Assembly: GCA_963839745.1 (NCBI GenBank)
Contig: CAWIWC010000008.1
Coordinates: forward strand, 117,160 to 181,159
From: JAIBJN01 sp963839745
Lineage (GTDB): Bacteria; Actinomycetota; Thermoleophilia; Gaiellales; Gaiellaceae
DNA length: 64,000 nucleotides
Direction of reading: 5' to 3'
Shown here in pieces: positions 1-7,971 of the stretch (positions are counted from its first letter, which is position 1; the number at the start of each line of letters is the position of its first letter). A program made the translations under genes and the position numbers. The notes under the pieces were generated by a model, which worked only from the letters and a program-made list of their open reading frames with translations, searched no databases and was not told the DNA's origin.

Positions 1-1
1 G

Positions 2-763
2 GTGGACACGAGCGCCGTCGACACGGCGCCGCCCAAGCCCGTCCTGCGCGTCATCTTCCCGGAGGGGTTCACGCGGAAGCAGATGGCGGCGCGCATCGCG
101 GCCGTCAACAAGATCGCGCGCGACGAGCGCGGGATCTCGCCGTCCCTGCGCCCGGGGCAGTACCTCGCCGCGACCGAGGACGTCTCGCAGCTGCCGGCGG
201 GCTTCAAGAACTCGAAGGCGCCCCACCTCGAGGGCTTCCTCTTCCCGGCGACCTACGACTTCAACGAGGACACGACGTCCGCCCAGCTCGTGACAGACCA
301 GCTCGAGGCCTTCGAGCGGGCCTGGGGCCAGATCGACATGGAGTACGCACGCTCGAAGAACCTCACGCCCTACGACGTGCTCATCATCGCCTCGATGGTC
401 GAGAAGGAAGTGCAGGTGCCGCGGGAGCGCCCGCTCGTCGCCGCCGTCATCTACAACCGGCTCAAGGCCGGGATGCCGCTCGGGATCGATGCGACCGTCC
501 GCTACGGGTTCGACATCCCGCCGACGCAGGCCATCCTCCAGAGCCAGCTCGACTCCGACAACCCGTACAACACGCGCAAGCTCCCGGGGCTCCCGCCGAC
601 ACCGATTGCCAACCCGGGGCTCGCCTCGATCCAGGCGGCGGCGCACCCGGCCGAGGTCGACTTCCGCTACTTCGTGCGCAAGCCCGACTGCCGCAGTCAT
701 TTCTTCACCGCAAGCGAGGCGGAGTTCAACAACTTCCCGCGGGGCGGCCTCCAGTGCGGATAG
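2..763 (+). CDS. mltG: Endolytic murein transglycosylase MltG (5' end outside window)
   Basis: C-terminal 253 residues of a YceG/MltG protein, a membrane-anchored enzyme that cleaves nascent peptidoglycan strands. The N-terminal membrane anchor lies upstream of the window. Visible family features are the catalytic segment ASMVEKE followed by VPRERPLVAAVIYNRL, the GMPLGIDATVRYG stretch, and the LPPTPIANPG motif near the C terminus. The Glu in SMVEKE is the presumed catalytic acid by family knowledge. The stop overlaps the aroE start by 10 bp, so the two are probably co-transcribed; mltG next to aroE is a common actinobacterial arrangement. The GTG at position 2 is only the first possible codon in this window, not a claimed start. 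Confidence 0.93.
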   Translation: MDTSAVDTAPPKPVLRVIFPEGFTRKQMAARIAAVNKIARDERGISPSLRPGQYLAATEDVSQLPAGFKNSKAPHLEGFLFPATYDFNEDTTSAQLVTDQLEAFERAWGQIDMEYARSKNLTPYDVLIIASMVEKEVQVPRERPLVAAVIYNRLKAGMPLGIDATVRYGFDIPPTQAILQSQLDSDNPYNTRKLPGLPPTPIANPGLASIQAAAHPAEVDFRYFVRKPDCRSHFFTASEAEFNNFPRGGLQCG

Positions 764-1566
764 GCGGCGAGACGCGCCTCGTCGGGCTGCTCCGGCACCC
801 GCTCCGAGACTCGCTCTCGCCGCCGATGCAGAACGCGGCCTTCCAGGAGGCCGGCCTCGACTGGGCCTATGTCGCGCTGCCCGTCGAGCCGGAGCGCCTC
901 GAGGCCGCGGTCGCCGGTCTCGTCGCGCTCGGCTTCCAGGGCGCGAACGTCACCATCCCGCACAAGACCGGCGTGCTCGCGTTCTGCGACGAGCTCGACG
1001 AGGTCGCCTCGCGCGGCGGCTCCGTGAACACACTCGTCATCCGTGAGGGACGCGTCCTCGGCTCGAGCACGGACGGGCTGGCGGTCACCGGCGCGGTCGA
1101 GGCCGAGGGCGCGGATGTGCTGGTCCTCGGCGCCGGCGGCGCGGCGCAGGCCGTTGCGACCGCGCTTCTCGATGCAGGCTGTGCCTCCCTCCGGGTCGCC
1201 GCGCGCTCGCCCGAGAAGGCGCACGCTCTCGCCGCGAGGCTGCGCGGCCTGGGCCCCGACCGCACGATCGAGGCCGACGACGCGTGGCCGCCGCCGGCCG
1301 GCGGCGCCGACCTCGTCCTCAACGCGACCCCCGTTCGCGATGAGCTCCTCGTCGACCTGGGCGGCGTCCGCCAGGTCGTGGACATGGCGTACAAGCCGGA
1401 CGGGAGCGAGACGGCGCTGATCGCGGCGGCCCGCAAGGCAGAGTGCGAGCGGGTCGTCGACGGGCTCGACGTGCTCGTAGCCCAGGGCGCCGCGTCGTTC
1501 GAGCGCTGGACCGGCGTGCCGGCGCCGGTGGACGTCATGCAGGCGGCAGTCCGCGAGCCCAAGTAA
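754..1566 (+). CDS. aroE: Shikimate dehydrogenase
   Basis: 270 aa, normal for AroE, which reduces 3-dehydroshikimate to shikimate with NADPH. The N terminus has the substrate loop DSLSPPMQNAAF; the middle has NVTIPHKTGVL with the catalytic Lys, and the SSTDG loop. The cofactor half opens with the Rossmann motif LGAGGAAQA. The GTG start overlaps the end of mltG. It is the first gene of an aroE-aroC-aroKB-aroQ run. The last codons and the stop are embedded in a perfect hairpin (1558-1582). Confidence 0.95.
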   Translation: MRIGGETRLVGLLRHPLRDSLSPPMQNAAFQEAGLDWAYVALPVEPERLEAAVAGLVALGFQGANVTIPHKTGVLAFCDELDEVASRGGSVNTLVIREGRVLGSSTDGLAVTGAVEAEGADVLVLGAGGAAQAVATALLDAGCASLRVAARSPEKAHALAARLRGLGPDRTIEADDAWPPPAGGADLVLNATPVRDELLVDLGGVRQVVDMAYKPDGSETALIAAARKAECERVVDGLDVLVAQGAASFERWTGVPAPVDVMQAAVREPK

Positions 1567-1582
1567 CAAAGTGTTACTTGGG
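1558..1582. terminator. Perfect palindromic hairpin at the aroE stop codon
   Basis: A 10-bp perfect stem (1558-1567 with 1573-1582) that can extend by one A-T pair to leave a 3-nt loop. Its core AAGTAACAAAGTGTTACTT is far more AT-rich than its surroundings. It includes the aroE stop codon and ends 53 bp before the aroC start. There is no T-tract on either side, so a stem-loop barrier, an operator or a dispersed palindrome are all possible. Confidence 0.6.
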
Positions 1583-1623
1583 AGGGTTCCGGCGCAGCGA
1601 GAGATTTCGGCCTGGGCAGTCCG

Positions 1624-1629
1624 TAGTCT
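1624..1629 (+). promoter_or_regulatory. -10 element (TAGTCT) for leaderless aroC
   Basis: TAGTCT followed by 6 nt and the GTG start of aroC, with no Shine-Dalgarno. This spacing puts the transcription start at or next to the start codon. It matches the recurrent TANNNT-N6 pattern in the window. No clear -35 is visible. Confidence 0.6.
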
Positions 1630-1635
1630 TTCGCC

Positions 1636-2715
1636 GTGACCCTGACGCTCACCACGGCGGGCGAGTCGCACGGGCCAGGGCTCGTCGCCATCGTCACCGG
1701 CCTACCGGCCGGCCTCGAGCTCGACCGCACCGCGATCGAGGACGACCTCCGGCGCAGGCAGCAGGGCTACGGGCGCAGCCCGCGCCAGCAGATCGAGACG
1801 GACGAGGTCGAGGTGCTCGCCGGCCTCCGGCACGGCGTCACGCTCGGCACGCCGCTCGCGCTCGTCGTCCGCAACCGCGACCACAAGAACTGGACGTGGG
1901 GGATGAGCCCGTGGCCGCCCGAGGGCGAGCCGACGGGGAAGGGCAAGGAGCCCGTGACGCTCCCGCGGCCGGGTCACGCCGACCTCGCCGGCGTCATGAA
2001 GTACGGCCTCTCCGACGTCCGCAACGCGCTCGAGCGCGCGAGCGCGCGTCACACGGCTGCCATCGTGGCGGCGGGCGGCGCGGCGAAGGCGCTGCTACGC
2101 ACGATCGGCGTCGAGGTCGGGAGCAGCGTGGCCACCGAGCAGCTGGAGGAGAAGATCGACGGCGCGCGGGCCGACCGTGACACGGTCGGTGGCGTCGTCG
2201 AGGTCCGGGCGCAGGGCGTCCCGCCCGGCCTCGGCTCGTACGCGACGAAGGAGGAGCGTCTCGACGCGCGCTTGGCCTGGACGCTCATGGGCACCCAGGC
2301 GGTCAAGGGCGTCGAGATCGGCGAGGGGTTCGGCCTGGCCGGGCTGCGCGGCTCCGAGGCCCACGACGAGATCCTGCGCGACGAGGGCGGCTACCGGCGC
2401 GAGACGAACCGTGCGGGTGGGATCGAGGCCGGCGTCTCGAACGGGGAGGAGATCGTCGTCCGCGCCGCGATGAAGCCGCTGCCGACGTTGATGAAGCCCT
2501 TGCGCTCGGCCGACCTGGAGACCGGCGAGCCGGCTCAGGCTCTCGTCGAGCGCTCGGACGTGGCCGCCGTCGAGGCACTGGCGGTCGTCGCGGAGGGGTG
2601 CGTCGCGTTCGAGCTCGCTCGCGCCGCCAGGGAGAAGTTCGGTGGCGACGCCCTCGAGGACTTCGTCGGGGCCTGGCGCGCGTACGTGGAGCGGATCCCC
2701 TGGTCGGCGCACTAG
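1636..2715 (+). CDS. aroC: Chorismate synthase
   Basis: 359 aa. It makes chorismate from EPSP using reduced FMN, the last shikimate step. The N-terminal signature TAGESHGPGL is present, followed by family blocks RRQQGYGRSPRQQIETDEV, RPGHADLAG and the RASARHTA region. Near the C terminus are SNGEEIVVRAAMKP and the RSD motif. The GTG start is chosen for its position relative to the -10 hexamer and because TLTTAGESHG should sit at the very N terminus. The aroKB gene follows immediately. Confidence 0.97.
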   Translation: MTLTLTTAGESHGPGLVAIVTGLPAGLELDRTAIEDDLRRRQQGYGRSPRQQIETDEVEVLAGLRHGVTLGTPLALVVRNRDHKNWTWGMSPWPPEGEPTGKGKEPVTLPRPGHADLAGVMKYGLSDVRNALERASARHTAAIVAAGGAAKALLRTIGVEVGSSVATEQLEEKIDGARADRDTVGGVVEVRAQGVPPGLGSYATKEERLDARLAWTLMGTQAVKGVEIGEGFGLAGLRGSEAHDEILRDEGGYRRETNRAGGIEAGVSNGEEIVVRAAMKPLPTLMKPLRSADLETGEPAQALVERSDVAAVEALAVVAEGCVAFELARAAREKFGGDALEDFVGAWRAYVERIPWSAH

Positions 2716-4067
2716 GCCGCCACCTCGCGATCTCGGGGTTCATGGGCGCCGGGAAGTCGACGGTCGGGGCCCGCGTCGCCACGCTGACCGCTCGGCCCTT
2801 CGTCGACCTCGACCGGCTGATCGAGAAGCGCCACGGCCCGATCCCCGAGCTCTTCGAGAGCCGGGGAGAGCCTGAGTTCCGACGCATCGAGGAGGAGACG
2901 CTCGCCGAGGCGCTGGCAGGCCCCGACGCAGTGATCGCGCTCGGCGGCGGCGCCGTGCTCTCGCCGCTCAGCCGCGAGCGCCTGAGCGCTCGTGCCTTCA
3001 CCGTCTATCTGGACGTCGGCGTGGAGACCGCCTGGAAGCGCGTGGGCGGCTCGGACCGTCCGCTGGCGCAGCGCGAGGCCGAGTTCCGCAAGCTCTACGA
3101 GTCGCGGCAGGCCGTGTACGCGGAGGCCGCGGAGGCGACCGCCCAGAGCGTCGAGGACGTCCTGCTCGCGGCCCTGGTGATCGCAGTGCCGGGTGGGATC
3201 TTCACCAACGGCCCTGCCGTTGTCGTGGCGGACGAGCGAGTGCTTCAGCTCCATCCGCCGGCTCCGGACAGGCCGGTGCTCACCGTCCCCGCAGGTGAGG
3301 CGGCCAAGTCACTGGCCGTCGTCGAGCGACTCTGGCGCGAGCTTCCGCTCGGCCGGGACGGCACGATCATTGCGCTCGGCGGCGGGTCGACGACGGATCT
3401 CGTGGGCTTCGTCGCCGCGACCTACCTGCGCGGGATCAGCTGGATCGCCGTCCCGACGACGCTCACAGGCCAGGTCGACGCTGCCATCGGCGGCAAGACG
3501 GGGATCAACACTCCGGACGGCAAGAACCTCGCCGGCGCGTTCCACTTCCCGGAGTCGGTCGGCATCAACCCGAGCGTCCTGACCACGCTCCCCGAGAAGG
3601 AGCGGCGCGCCGGGATGGCCGAGGTGGTGAAGACGGGCCTCCTGGCCGGCCACGACGTCTGGAAGCTCAAGGAGGTCGACATGATCCGCGCCTGCGCCGC
3701 GTACAAGGCCGGCGTCGTCCTCTCCGACCCGTACGAGACCGAGGGACGGCGCGCGTGGCTCAACCTCGGGCACACGTTCGCGCACGCGCTCGAAGCGGGC
3801 TCCGGCTACCGGGTCTCCCACGGCGAGGCGGTCGCGCTCGGGCTGCTCGCGGCGCTGCGCCTCTCGGGGCAGCCCACCGACGCGGTCGAGGAGCTCCTGC
3901 GCCCGCAGCCCGTCGAGGCCGACCTCGACGTCGCGTGGGCAGCGCTGAAGCGGGACAAGAAGGGAGAGGGCGTCTTCGTCCTCCTCGAGGCCCCGGGCAA
4001 GCCCGTCGTCACGACCGTGCCGGACGCCGAGGCCCGGGCAGCCCTGGCAGCGCTCGTCCGGCAGTAG
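2700..4067 (+). CDS. aroKB: Fused shikimate kinase / 3-dehydroquinate synthase
   Basis: One frame encodes shikimate kinase and then dehydroquinate synthase. The kinase part shows the P-loop GFMGAGKST, the shikimate-binding VDLDR, the LGGGAV loop and the lid residues DRPL. The synthase part shows LGGGSTTDLVGFVAATYLRG, the PTTLTGQVDAAIGGKTG block, MAEVVKTG, LNLGHTFAHALE and HGEAVALG, covering NAD and metal sites. The GGGVIGD of classical AroB reads GGGSTTD here. The start is uncertain: no ATG/GTG/TTG lies where expected. A CTG at 2700 fits the kinase N terminus; GTG 2598 would overlap aroC by 118 bp; ATG 2742 would cut into the P-loop strand. The frame and the end are certain. Confidence 0.9.
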   Translation: MVGALGRHLAISGFMGAGKSTVGARVATLTARPFVDLDRLIEKRHGPIPELFESRGEPEFRRIEEETLAEALAGPDAVIALGGGAVLSPLSRERLSARAFTVYLDVGVETAWKRVGGSDRPLAQREAEFRKLYESRQAVYAEAAEATAQSVEDVLLAALVIAVPGGIFTNGPAVVVADERVLQLHPPAPDRPVLTVPAGEAAKSLAVVERLWRELPLGRDGTIIALGGGSTTDLVGFVAATYLRGISWIAVPTTLTGQVDAAIGGKTGINTPDGKNLAGAFHFPESVGINPSVLTTLPEKERRAGMAEVVKTGLLAGHDVWKLKEVDMIRACAAYKAGVVLSDPYETEGRRAWLNLGHTFAHALEAGSGYRVSHGEAVALGLLAALRLSGQPTDAVEELLRPQPVEADLDVAWAALKRDKKGEGVFVLLEAPGKPVVTTVPDAEARAALAALVRQ

Positions 4068-4070
4068 ACT
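4065..4070 (+). promoter_or_regulatory. -10 element (TAGACT) for leaderless aroQ
   Basis: TAGACT whose first three bases are the aroKB stop codon, followed by 7 nt and the aroQ ATG, with no Shine-Dalgarno. It suggests aroQ can be transcribed independently of the upstream genes. Confidence 0.6.
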
Positions 4071-4077
4071 CGCCGCC

Positions 4078-4506
4078 ATGCAGGTGGCCGTCCTCAACGG
4101 CGTCAATCTCGACGTGCTCGCGCAGCGCGACCCGGAGCTCTACGGCGGACTCAGCTACGGCGAGCTCGAGACGCGCATCTACGGGTGGGCGCGAGAGCTC
4201 GAGTTCAGCGCGCGCTGCTTCCAGACCAATCACGAGGGCCAGTTTGTCGAGTGGTGTCACGACTCCACGCGGTGGGCAAACGGGCTGATCGTCAATCCGG
4301 GCGCCTGGAGCCACTACAGCTATGCGATCAGGGACGCGCTCGAGATCTGCGGTGCCCCGGTGGTCGAGGTTCATCTCTCGAACATCGATGAGCGTGAGGA
4401 TTGGCGGCGGCACTCGGTCATCACCGACGTCGTCGCCCACCGCATCGTCGGCAAGGGCCCCGACGGCTACAAGGAAGCACTCATCTATCTCAAGGAGCAG
4501 GGATGA
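4078..4506 (+). CDS. aroQ: Type II 3-dehydroquinate dehydratase
   Basis: 142 aa, the usual size for the small dodecameric type II enzyme that converts 3-dehydroquinate to 3-dehydroshikimate. Motifs: NGVNLDVL at the N terminus (family NGPNLNxL), the lid region with RDPELYG, TNHEGQFVEW, the IVNPGAWSHYSYAIRDAL block and VEVHLSN with the conserved His. NGP to NGV and RQSNHEG to FQTNHEG make this a divergent but complete member. The stop overlaps the next start as ATGA. Confidence 0.93.
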   Translation: MQVAVLNGVNLDVLAQRDPELYGGLSYGELETRIYGWARELEFSARCFQTNHEGQFVEWCHDSTRWANGLIVNPGAWSHYSYAIRDALEICGAPVVEVHLSNIDEREDWRRHSVITDVVAHRIVGKGPDGYKEALIYLKEQG

Positions 4507-5561
4507 ACGACCGCATCGCACGGCTGCGGGGGGAGCTGGACTCGCTCGGCGTGGCCACATTTCTCGCCACGAACTCCGTCAACGTCCGCTACCTGACGGG
4601 CTTCGACAGCTCGAACGCCGCCGTCCTGGTCGACGGCGAACGCATCCTCGTGGCCACGGACGGCCGCTACGCGGAGGCCGCGCGGGTGCTCGAGGGCGTC
4701 GAGCTCGTCGAGGCCGACCGCGACATCTTCGGCTTCCTCGGCCCGCGCCTCGGGGAGCTGGTCTCCTCGCCGATCGCCTTCGAGTCCGACTTCGTCACCG
4801 TCGCTGCCCACGGCGCGCTCTCGGCGAACGGCTCGACGCTCGTCCCGGCCAAGGGCGTCGTCCTCGGGCTCCGTGCCGTCAAGGAGGACGTCGAGCTCGA
4901 CGCCATCCGCGCCGCCGCACGCGTGACGAGCGCCGCGTACGAGCGTCTGGCCCGGGAATCCGTCGTCGGGCGCACGGAGGCAGACGTGGCCTGGTGGTTC
5001 GAGAAGACGCTGCGGGACGAGGGCGCGGATGGCCTCGCGTTCCCGGTCATCGTCGGCGCGGGCCCCAACGCGGCGCTCCCGCACCATCACCCCGGCGACC
5101 GCAAGATCGGGCCCGGGGAGACGATGATCGTCGACGCCGGCGCGCTCGTCGACGGCTATTGCTCCGACTGCACGCGCACGTTCGCCACCGGCGAGCTCCC
5201 GGAGCTGCTCCAGCAGGGCTACGACCTCTGCCGTTCCGCGCAGGCGAACGCGCTGGCCGCGGTGCGCCCGGGCGCGACGGGGGCCGAGCTCGACGCCATC
5301 GCGCGCGACGAGATCGAGGCATCGGGCCTCGCGCCCGTGCTCCACGGGCTCGGTCACGGCCTCGGCCTGGACGTGCACGAGCTTCCGGTGCTGCGCCCTT
5401 CCTCGACCGACACACTCGTCGCCGGCAACGTCGTCACGGTCGAGCCGGGCGTGTACTTCGCCGGCCTGGGTGGCATCCGGATCGAGGATCTCGTCATCGT
5501 GGGCGAGGACGGGCCGGAGGTGCTGACTACCTTCACGAAGGATCTGGTCACGATCGACTAG
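4503..5561 (+). CDS. M24 family metallopeptidase (Xaa-Pro aminopeptidase/dipeptidase type)
   Basis: 352 aa from the ATG overlapping the aroQ stop. An N-terminal creatinase-like domain (LATNSVNVRYLTGFDSSNAAVLV) is followed by the pita-bread catalytic domain. Metal ligands visible: Asp in MIVDAGALVDGYCSD and the following Asp before CTRTF, His in GHGLGLDVHE, Glu in VEPGVYF, and Glu in GIRIEDL. This is the PepQ/PepP subfamily commonly placed between aroQ and efp in Gram-positive bacteria. Cleavage of Xaa-Pro bonds is inferred from family. Confidence 0.92.
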   Translation: MNDRIARLRGELDSLGVATFLATNSVNVRYLTGFDSSNAAVLVDGERILVATDGRYAEAARVLEGVELVEADRDIFGFLGPRLGELVSSPIAFESDFVTVAAHGALSANGSTLVPAKGVVLGLRAVKEDVELDAIRAAARVTSAAYERLARESVVGRTEADVAWWFEKTLRDEGADGLAFPVIVGAGPNAALPHHHPGDRKIGPGETMIVDAGALVDGYCSDCTRTFATGELPELLQQGYDLCRSAQANALAAVRPGATGAELDAIARDEIEASGLAPVLHGLGHGLGLDVHELPVLRPSSTDTLVAGNVVTVEPGVYFAGLGGIRIEDLVIVGEDGPEVLTTFTKDLVTID

Positions 5562-5565
5562 CCAC

Positions 5566-5571
5566 TAGACT
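5566..5571 (+). promoter_or_regulatory. -10 element (TAGACT) for leaderless efp
   Basis: TAGACT, 6-nt spacer (CCTGCC), then the efp GTG; no Shine-Dalgarno. Identical hexamer to those before aroQ and recO. Confidence 0.65.
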
Positions 5572-5577
5572 CCTGCC

Positions 5578-6144
5578 GTGGCCGAGACCGTCTCCACCAA
5601 CCAGTTCAAGAACGGCATGCACGTCGAGCTCGACGGGCAGGTCTGGCGCATCGTCGAGTTCCAGCACGTGAAGCCCGGCAAGGGCGGCGCGTTCGTGCGC
5701 ACGAAGCTCAAGAGCCTCGAGTCCGGCTCGGTCGTCGACAAGACCTTCCGGGCGGGCGAGAAGATGCCGCGGATCCGTACGGAGACGAAGAACGTCCAGT
5801 ACCTCTACGACTCCGGCGACGAGGTCGTGTTCATGGACGAGGAGACGTACGAGCAGTTTTCGCTCCCACGCAACGACGTGGCCAGCGAGCTCGACTTCCT
5901 GCAGCCGTCGGCCAGCGTCCAGCTCCTGACGGTGGACGGGCGTCCGGGCGGGATCCAGCTGCCCACCTCGGTCGAGCTCGGCGTGTCCGAGACGGAGCCT
6001 GGCGTGCGCGGCGACACGGTCTCGAACGTGACCAAGCCGGCGACGCTGGAGACGGGGGCCGTCGTGCAGGTACCCCTCTTCGTCAACGTCGGCGACCGCA
6101 TCAAGGTCGACACGCGCGAGCGCCGCTACATCTCCCGGGCCTAG
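5578..6144 (+). CDS. efp: Elongation factor P
   Basis: 188 aa, the standard three-domain length (KOW-like N domain plus two OB folds). It relieves ribosome stalling at polyproline stretches by binding between the P and E sites. The tip loop is KPGKGGAF with Lys35 at the position that is modified in many bacteria; no EpmA/EpmB or other modification gene is nearby. The C-terminal signature RIKVDTRERRYISRA is intact. The frame ends 2 nt before the next gene. Confidence 0.98.
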   Translation: MAETVSTNQFKNGMHVELDGQVWRIVEFQHVKPGKGGAFVRTKLKSLESGSVVDKTFRAGEKMPRIRTETKNVQYLYDSGDEVVFMDEETYEQFSLPRNDVASELDFLQPSASVQLLTVDGRPGGIQLPTSVELGVSETEPGVRGDTVSNVTKPATLETGAVVQVPLFVNVGDRIKVDTRERRYISRA

Positions 6145-6146
6145 CC

Positions 6147-7964
6147 GTGCCCCAGCTGGTCGACACGACGATCCGGCTCCTGTCGCAGGAGCCGCTCGCC
6201 GAGCGGGTGTCCGCCGCGGGACTCTACGAGCTTGCCGGCGAGCTGGACAAGGCGGGCTTCGCCTGCCTCGAGGTGTCGGGCGGCGGCTGCTTCGACAGCG
6301 CCGTGCGGCGCGGGGTGGAGAGCCCCTGGGAGCGCATCCGCTCGATCCGCGCGCGCTGCTCGACGCCGCTCGGGATGGCGCTCCGCGGCCGGTTCCTCGT
6401 CGGCGGGCGCCCCGTGTCGGGGGACCTCGTGCGCCGCTTCGTGGCGACGGCGGCGGGCAGCGGCATCGACGTCTTCCGCATCCACGACCCACTGAACGAC
6501 CTCTCCAACCTTCGCGAGGCTGCGGACGCGATCCGCGATGCCGGCAAGGAGCTCTCGGTCGGGCTCGTGCACAGCCCCGGGCCGACGGGCGAGACGGAGG
6601 TGCTGCTCGAGCGCGCAAACCAGCTCGCCGGACTCGGCGCGGCGCGCGTGCTCATCCACGACCCGGCCAGCTCGCTCCACCCGGCCAAGGCCCGCGAGCT
6701 CGTCGAGCGCGTGCAGGAGGCCAGCGGGCTCCCCGTCGGGCTGCACTGCCAGGGCGCGGGCGGCGTGGCGCTCGCGGCCGCGATCGAGTCGGTGCGCGCC
6801 GGCGCGGAGTGGATCGCGTGCGCGCTCTACCCGGTGGCGCTCTCGCTCCACCGCGTCTCCGCGGAGGCGCTGGCGCAGGCGCTGGCCGGCCTGGGGCACG
6901 ACGCCGGGGTCGACCTCGACGTGCTCTGGCGGGGCTCGGAGCTCGTGGACGAGGCGCTGGGCGACGAGCCGGTGCCGCCGCTCTCGCCGCGCGTCGCCGT
7001 GCGCGCCGCGGAGTACAGCCTTCCCGCCGGTCTCGTCGCGGAGCTCGACGCCAGGCTGCGAGAGCACGCCTCCGCCGACCGGCTCGACGAGGTCCTCGAG
7101 GAGCTCACGACCATCCGGCGCGAGTGCGGCTGGCCGCCGCTCGCGTCGCCGATCGGGCAGGTGCTCGGCTCCCAGGCGCTCTTGCACATCCTCTCCGCCC
7201 AGCGCTGGCGCTTCGTTGTCGACGAGCTGCGCGACCTGGTGGAGGGGCGCTACGGCTCGCCACCCGCCGAGGTCGACCCGACGGTCAGCCGCGCCGTCGA
7301 GCTGCTCGGAGACGGCGTGCCGATCCTCGACAACGGCCCGAAGGCGCTCGACGAGCTTCGCGAGGACGCGGAAGGGCTCGCCTCGAGCGAGGAGGAGCTG
7401 CTCCTGCTCGCGCTCTACGACGAGGACGCCGAGCCGCTGCTGCGCGCCGTGCGCGGACGGGGCCGCCGCGACGAGTCCGACACGGCAGGGCTGACGCCCA
7501 CCGAGGCCGAGCGGCTCCGCGAGATCATCCGCGTCGTCCAGGAGTCGGGCATCGGCGAGGTGACGATCGAGGAGGGGGAGATGCGCGTCACCGTGCGGCG
7601 CTCGGACGAGCGCGCCGACGTGCCCCTCGCGAGCGTCGCCGTGCCCACCGCGCCCGTGCACGAGGAGCCGGAGGGCGCGACCGAGCCGCTTGCCTCCGAC
7701 GTGATCAGGATCGAGTCTCCGATGGTCGGCACCTTCTACCGCGCGCCCGAGCCGGGCGCGGCCCCGTTCGTCGAGGAGGGAGACACCGTCGAGTCCGGTC
7801 AGACGCTCTGCATCCTCGAGGCGATGAAGCTGATGAACGAGGTCAAGGCTGAGTCCGAGGCCGTCGTGCGGCGCATCTGCGTCGACAACGAGACCGCCGT
7901 CCAGTACGGCGACCTCCTCTTCGAGCTCGAGCCCCTGAACGGCCGTCCGCTCGACGCGTTGTAG
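6147..7964 (+). CDS. accB: Biotin carboxyl carrier protein fused to a degenerate carboxyltransferase domain
   Basis: 605 aa in two parts. Residues 1 to about 440 align by eye with the transcarboxylase 5S / pyruvate carboxylase carboxyltransferase fold (GGGCFDSAVR, PWERIRSIR, FRIHDPLND, and a late GQVLGSQALLHI...RYGSPPAEVDP block). The metal site is broken: the family RDAHQ reads RLLSQ (10-14), the carbamylated Lys of KDMA is His171 (IHDPA), and the HxH reads H200-C-Q202. Residues about 450-605 are a complete AccB: the helical region LTPTEAERLREIIRVV, then PMVGTFYR and the biotinylation motif EAMKLMNE with Lys561. accC follows 7 nt later. I infer an acyl-CoA carboxylase carrier subunit whose N-terminal domain is non-catalytic or repurposed. 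Confidence 0.88.
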   Translation: MPQLVDTTIRLLSQEPLAERVSAAGLYELAGELDKAGFACLEVSGGGCFDSAVRRGVESPWERIRSIRARCSTPLGMALRGRFLVGGRPVSGDLVRRFVATAAGSGIDVFRIHDPLNDLSNLREAADAIRDAGKELSVGLVHSPGPTGETEVLLERANQLAGLGAARVLIHDPASSLHPAKARELVERVQEASGLPVGLHCQGAGGVALAAAIESVRAGAEWIACALYPVALSLHRVSAEALAQALAGLGHDAGVDLDVLWRGSELVDEALGDEPVPPLSPRVAVRAAEYSLPAGLVAELDARLREHASADRLDEVLEELTTIRRECGWPPLASPIGQVLGSQALLHILSAQRWRFVVDELRDLVEGRYGSPPAEVDPTVSRAVELLGDGVPILDNGPKALDELREDAEGLASSEEELLLLALYDEDAEPLLRAVRGRGRRDESDTAGLTPTEAERLREIIRVVQESGIGEVTIEEGEMRVTVRRSDERADVPLASVAVPTAPVHEEPEGATEPLASDVIRIESPMVGTFYRAPEPGAAPFVEEGDTVESGQTLCILEAMKLMNEVKAESEAVVRRICVDNETAVQYGDLLFELEPLNGRPLDAL

Positions 7965-7971
7965 TGGAGCC

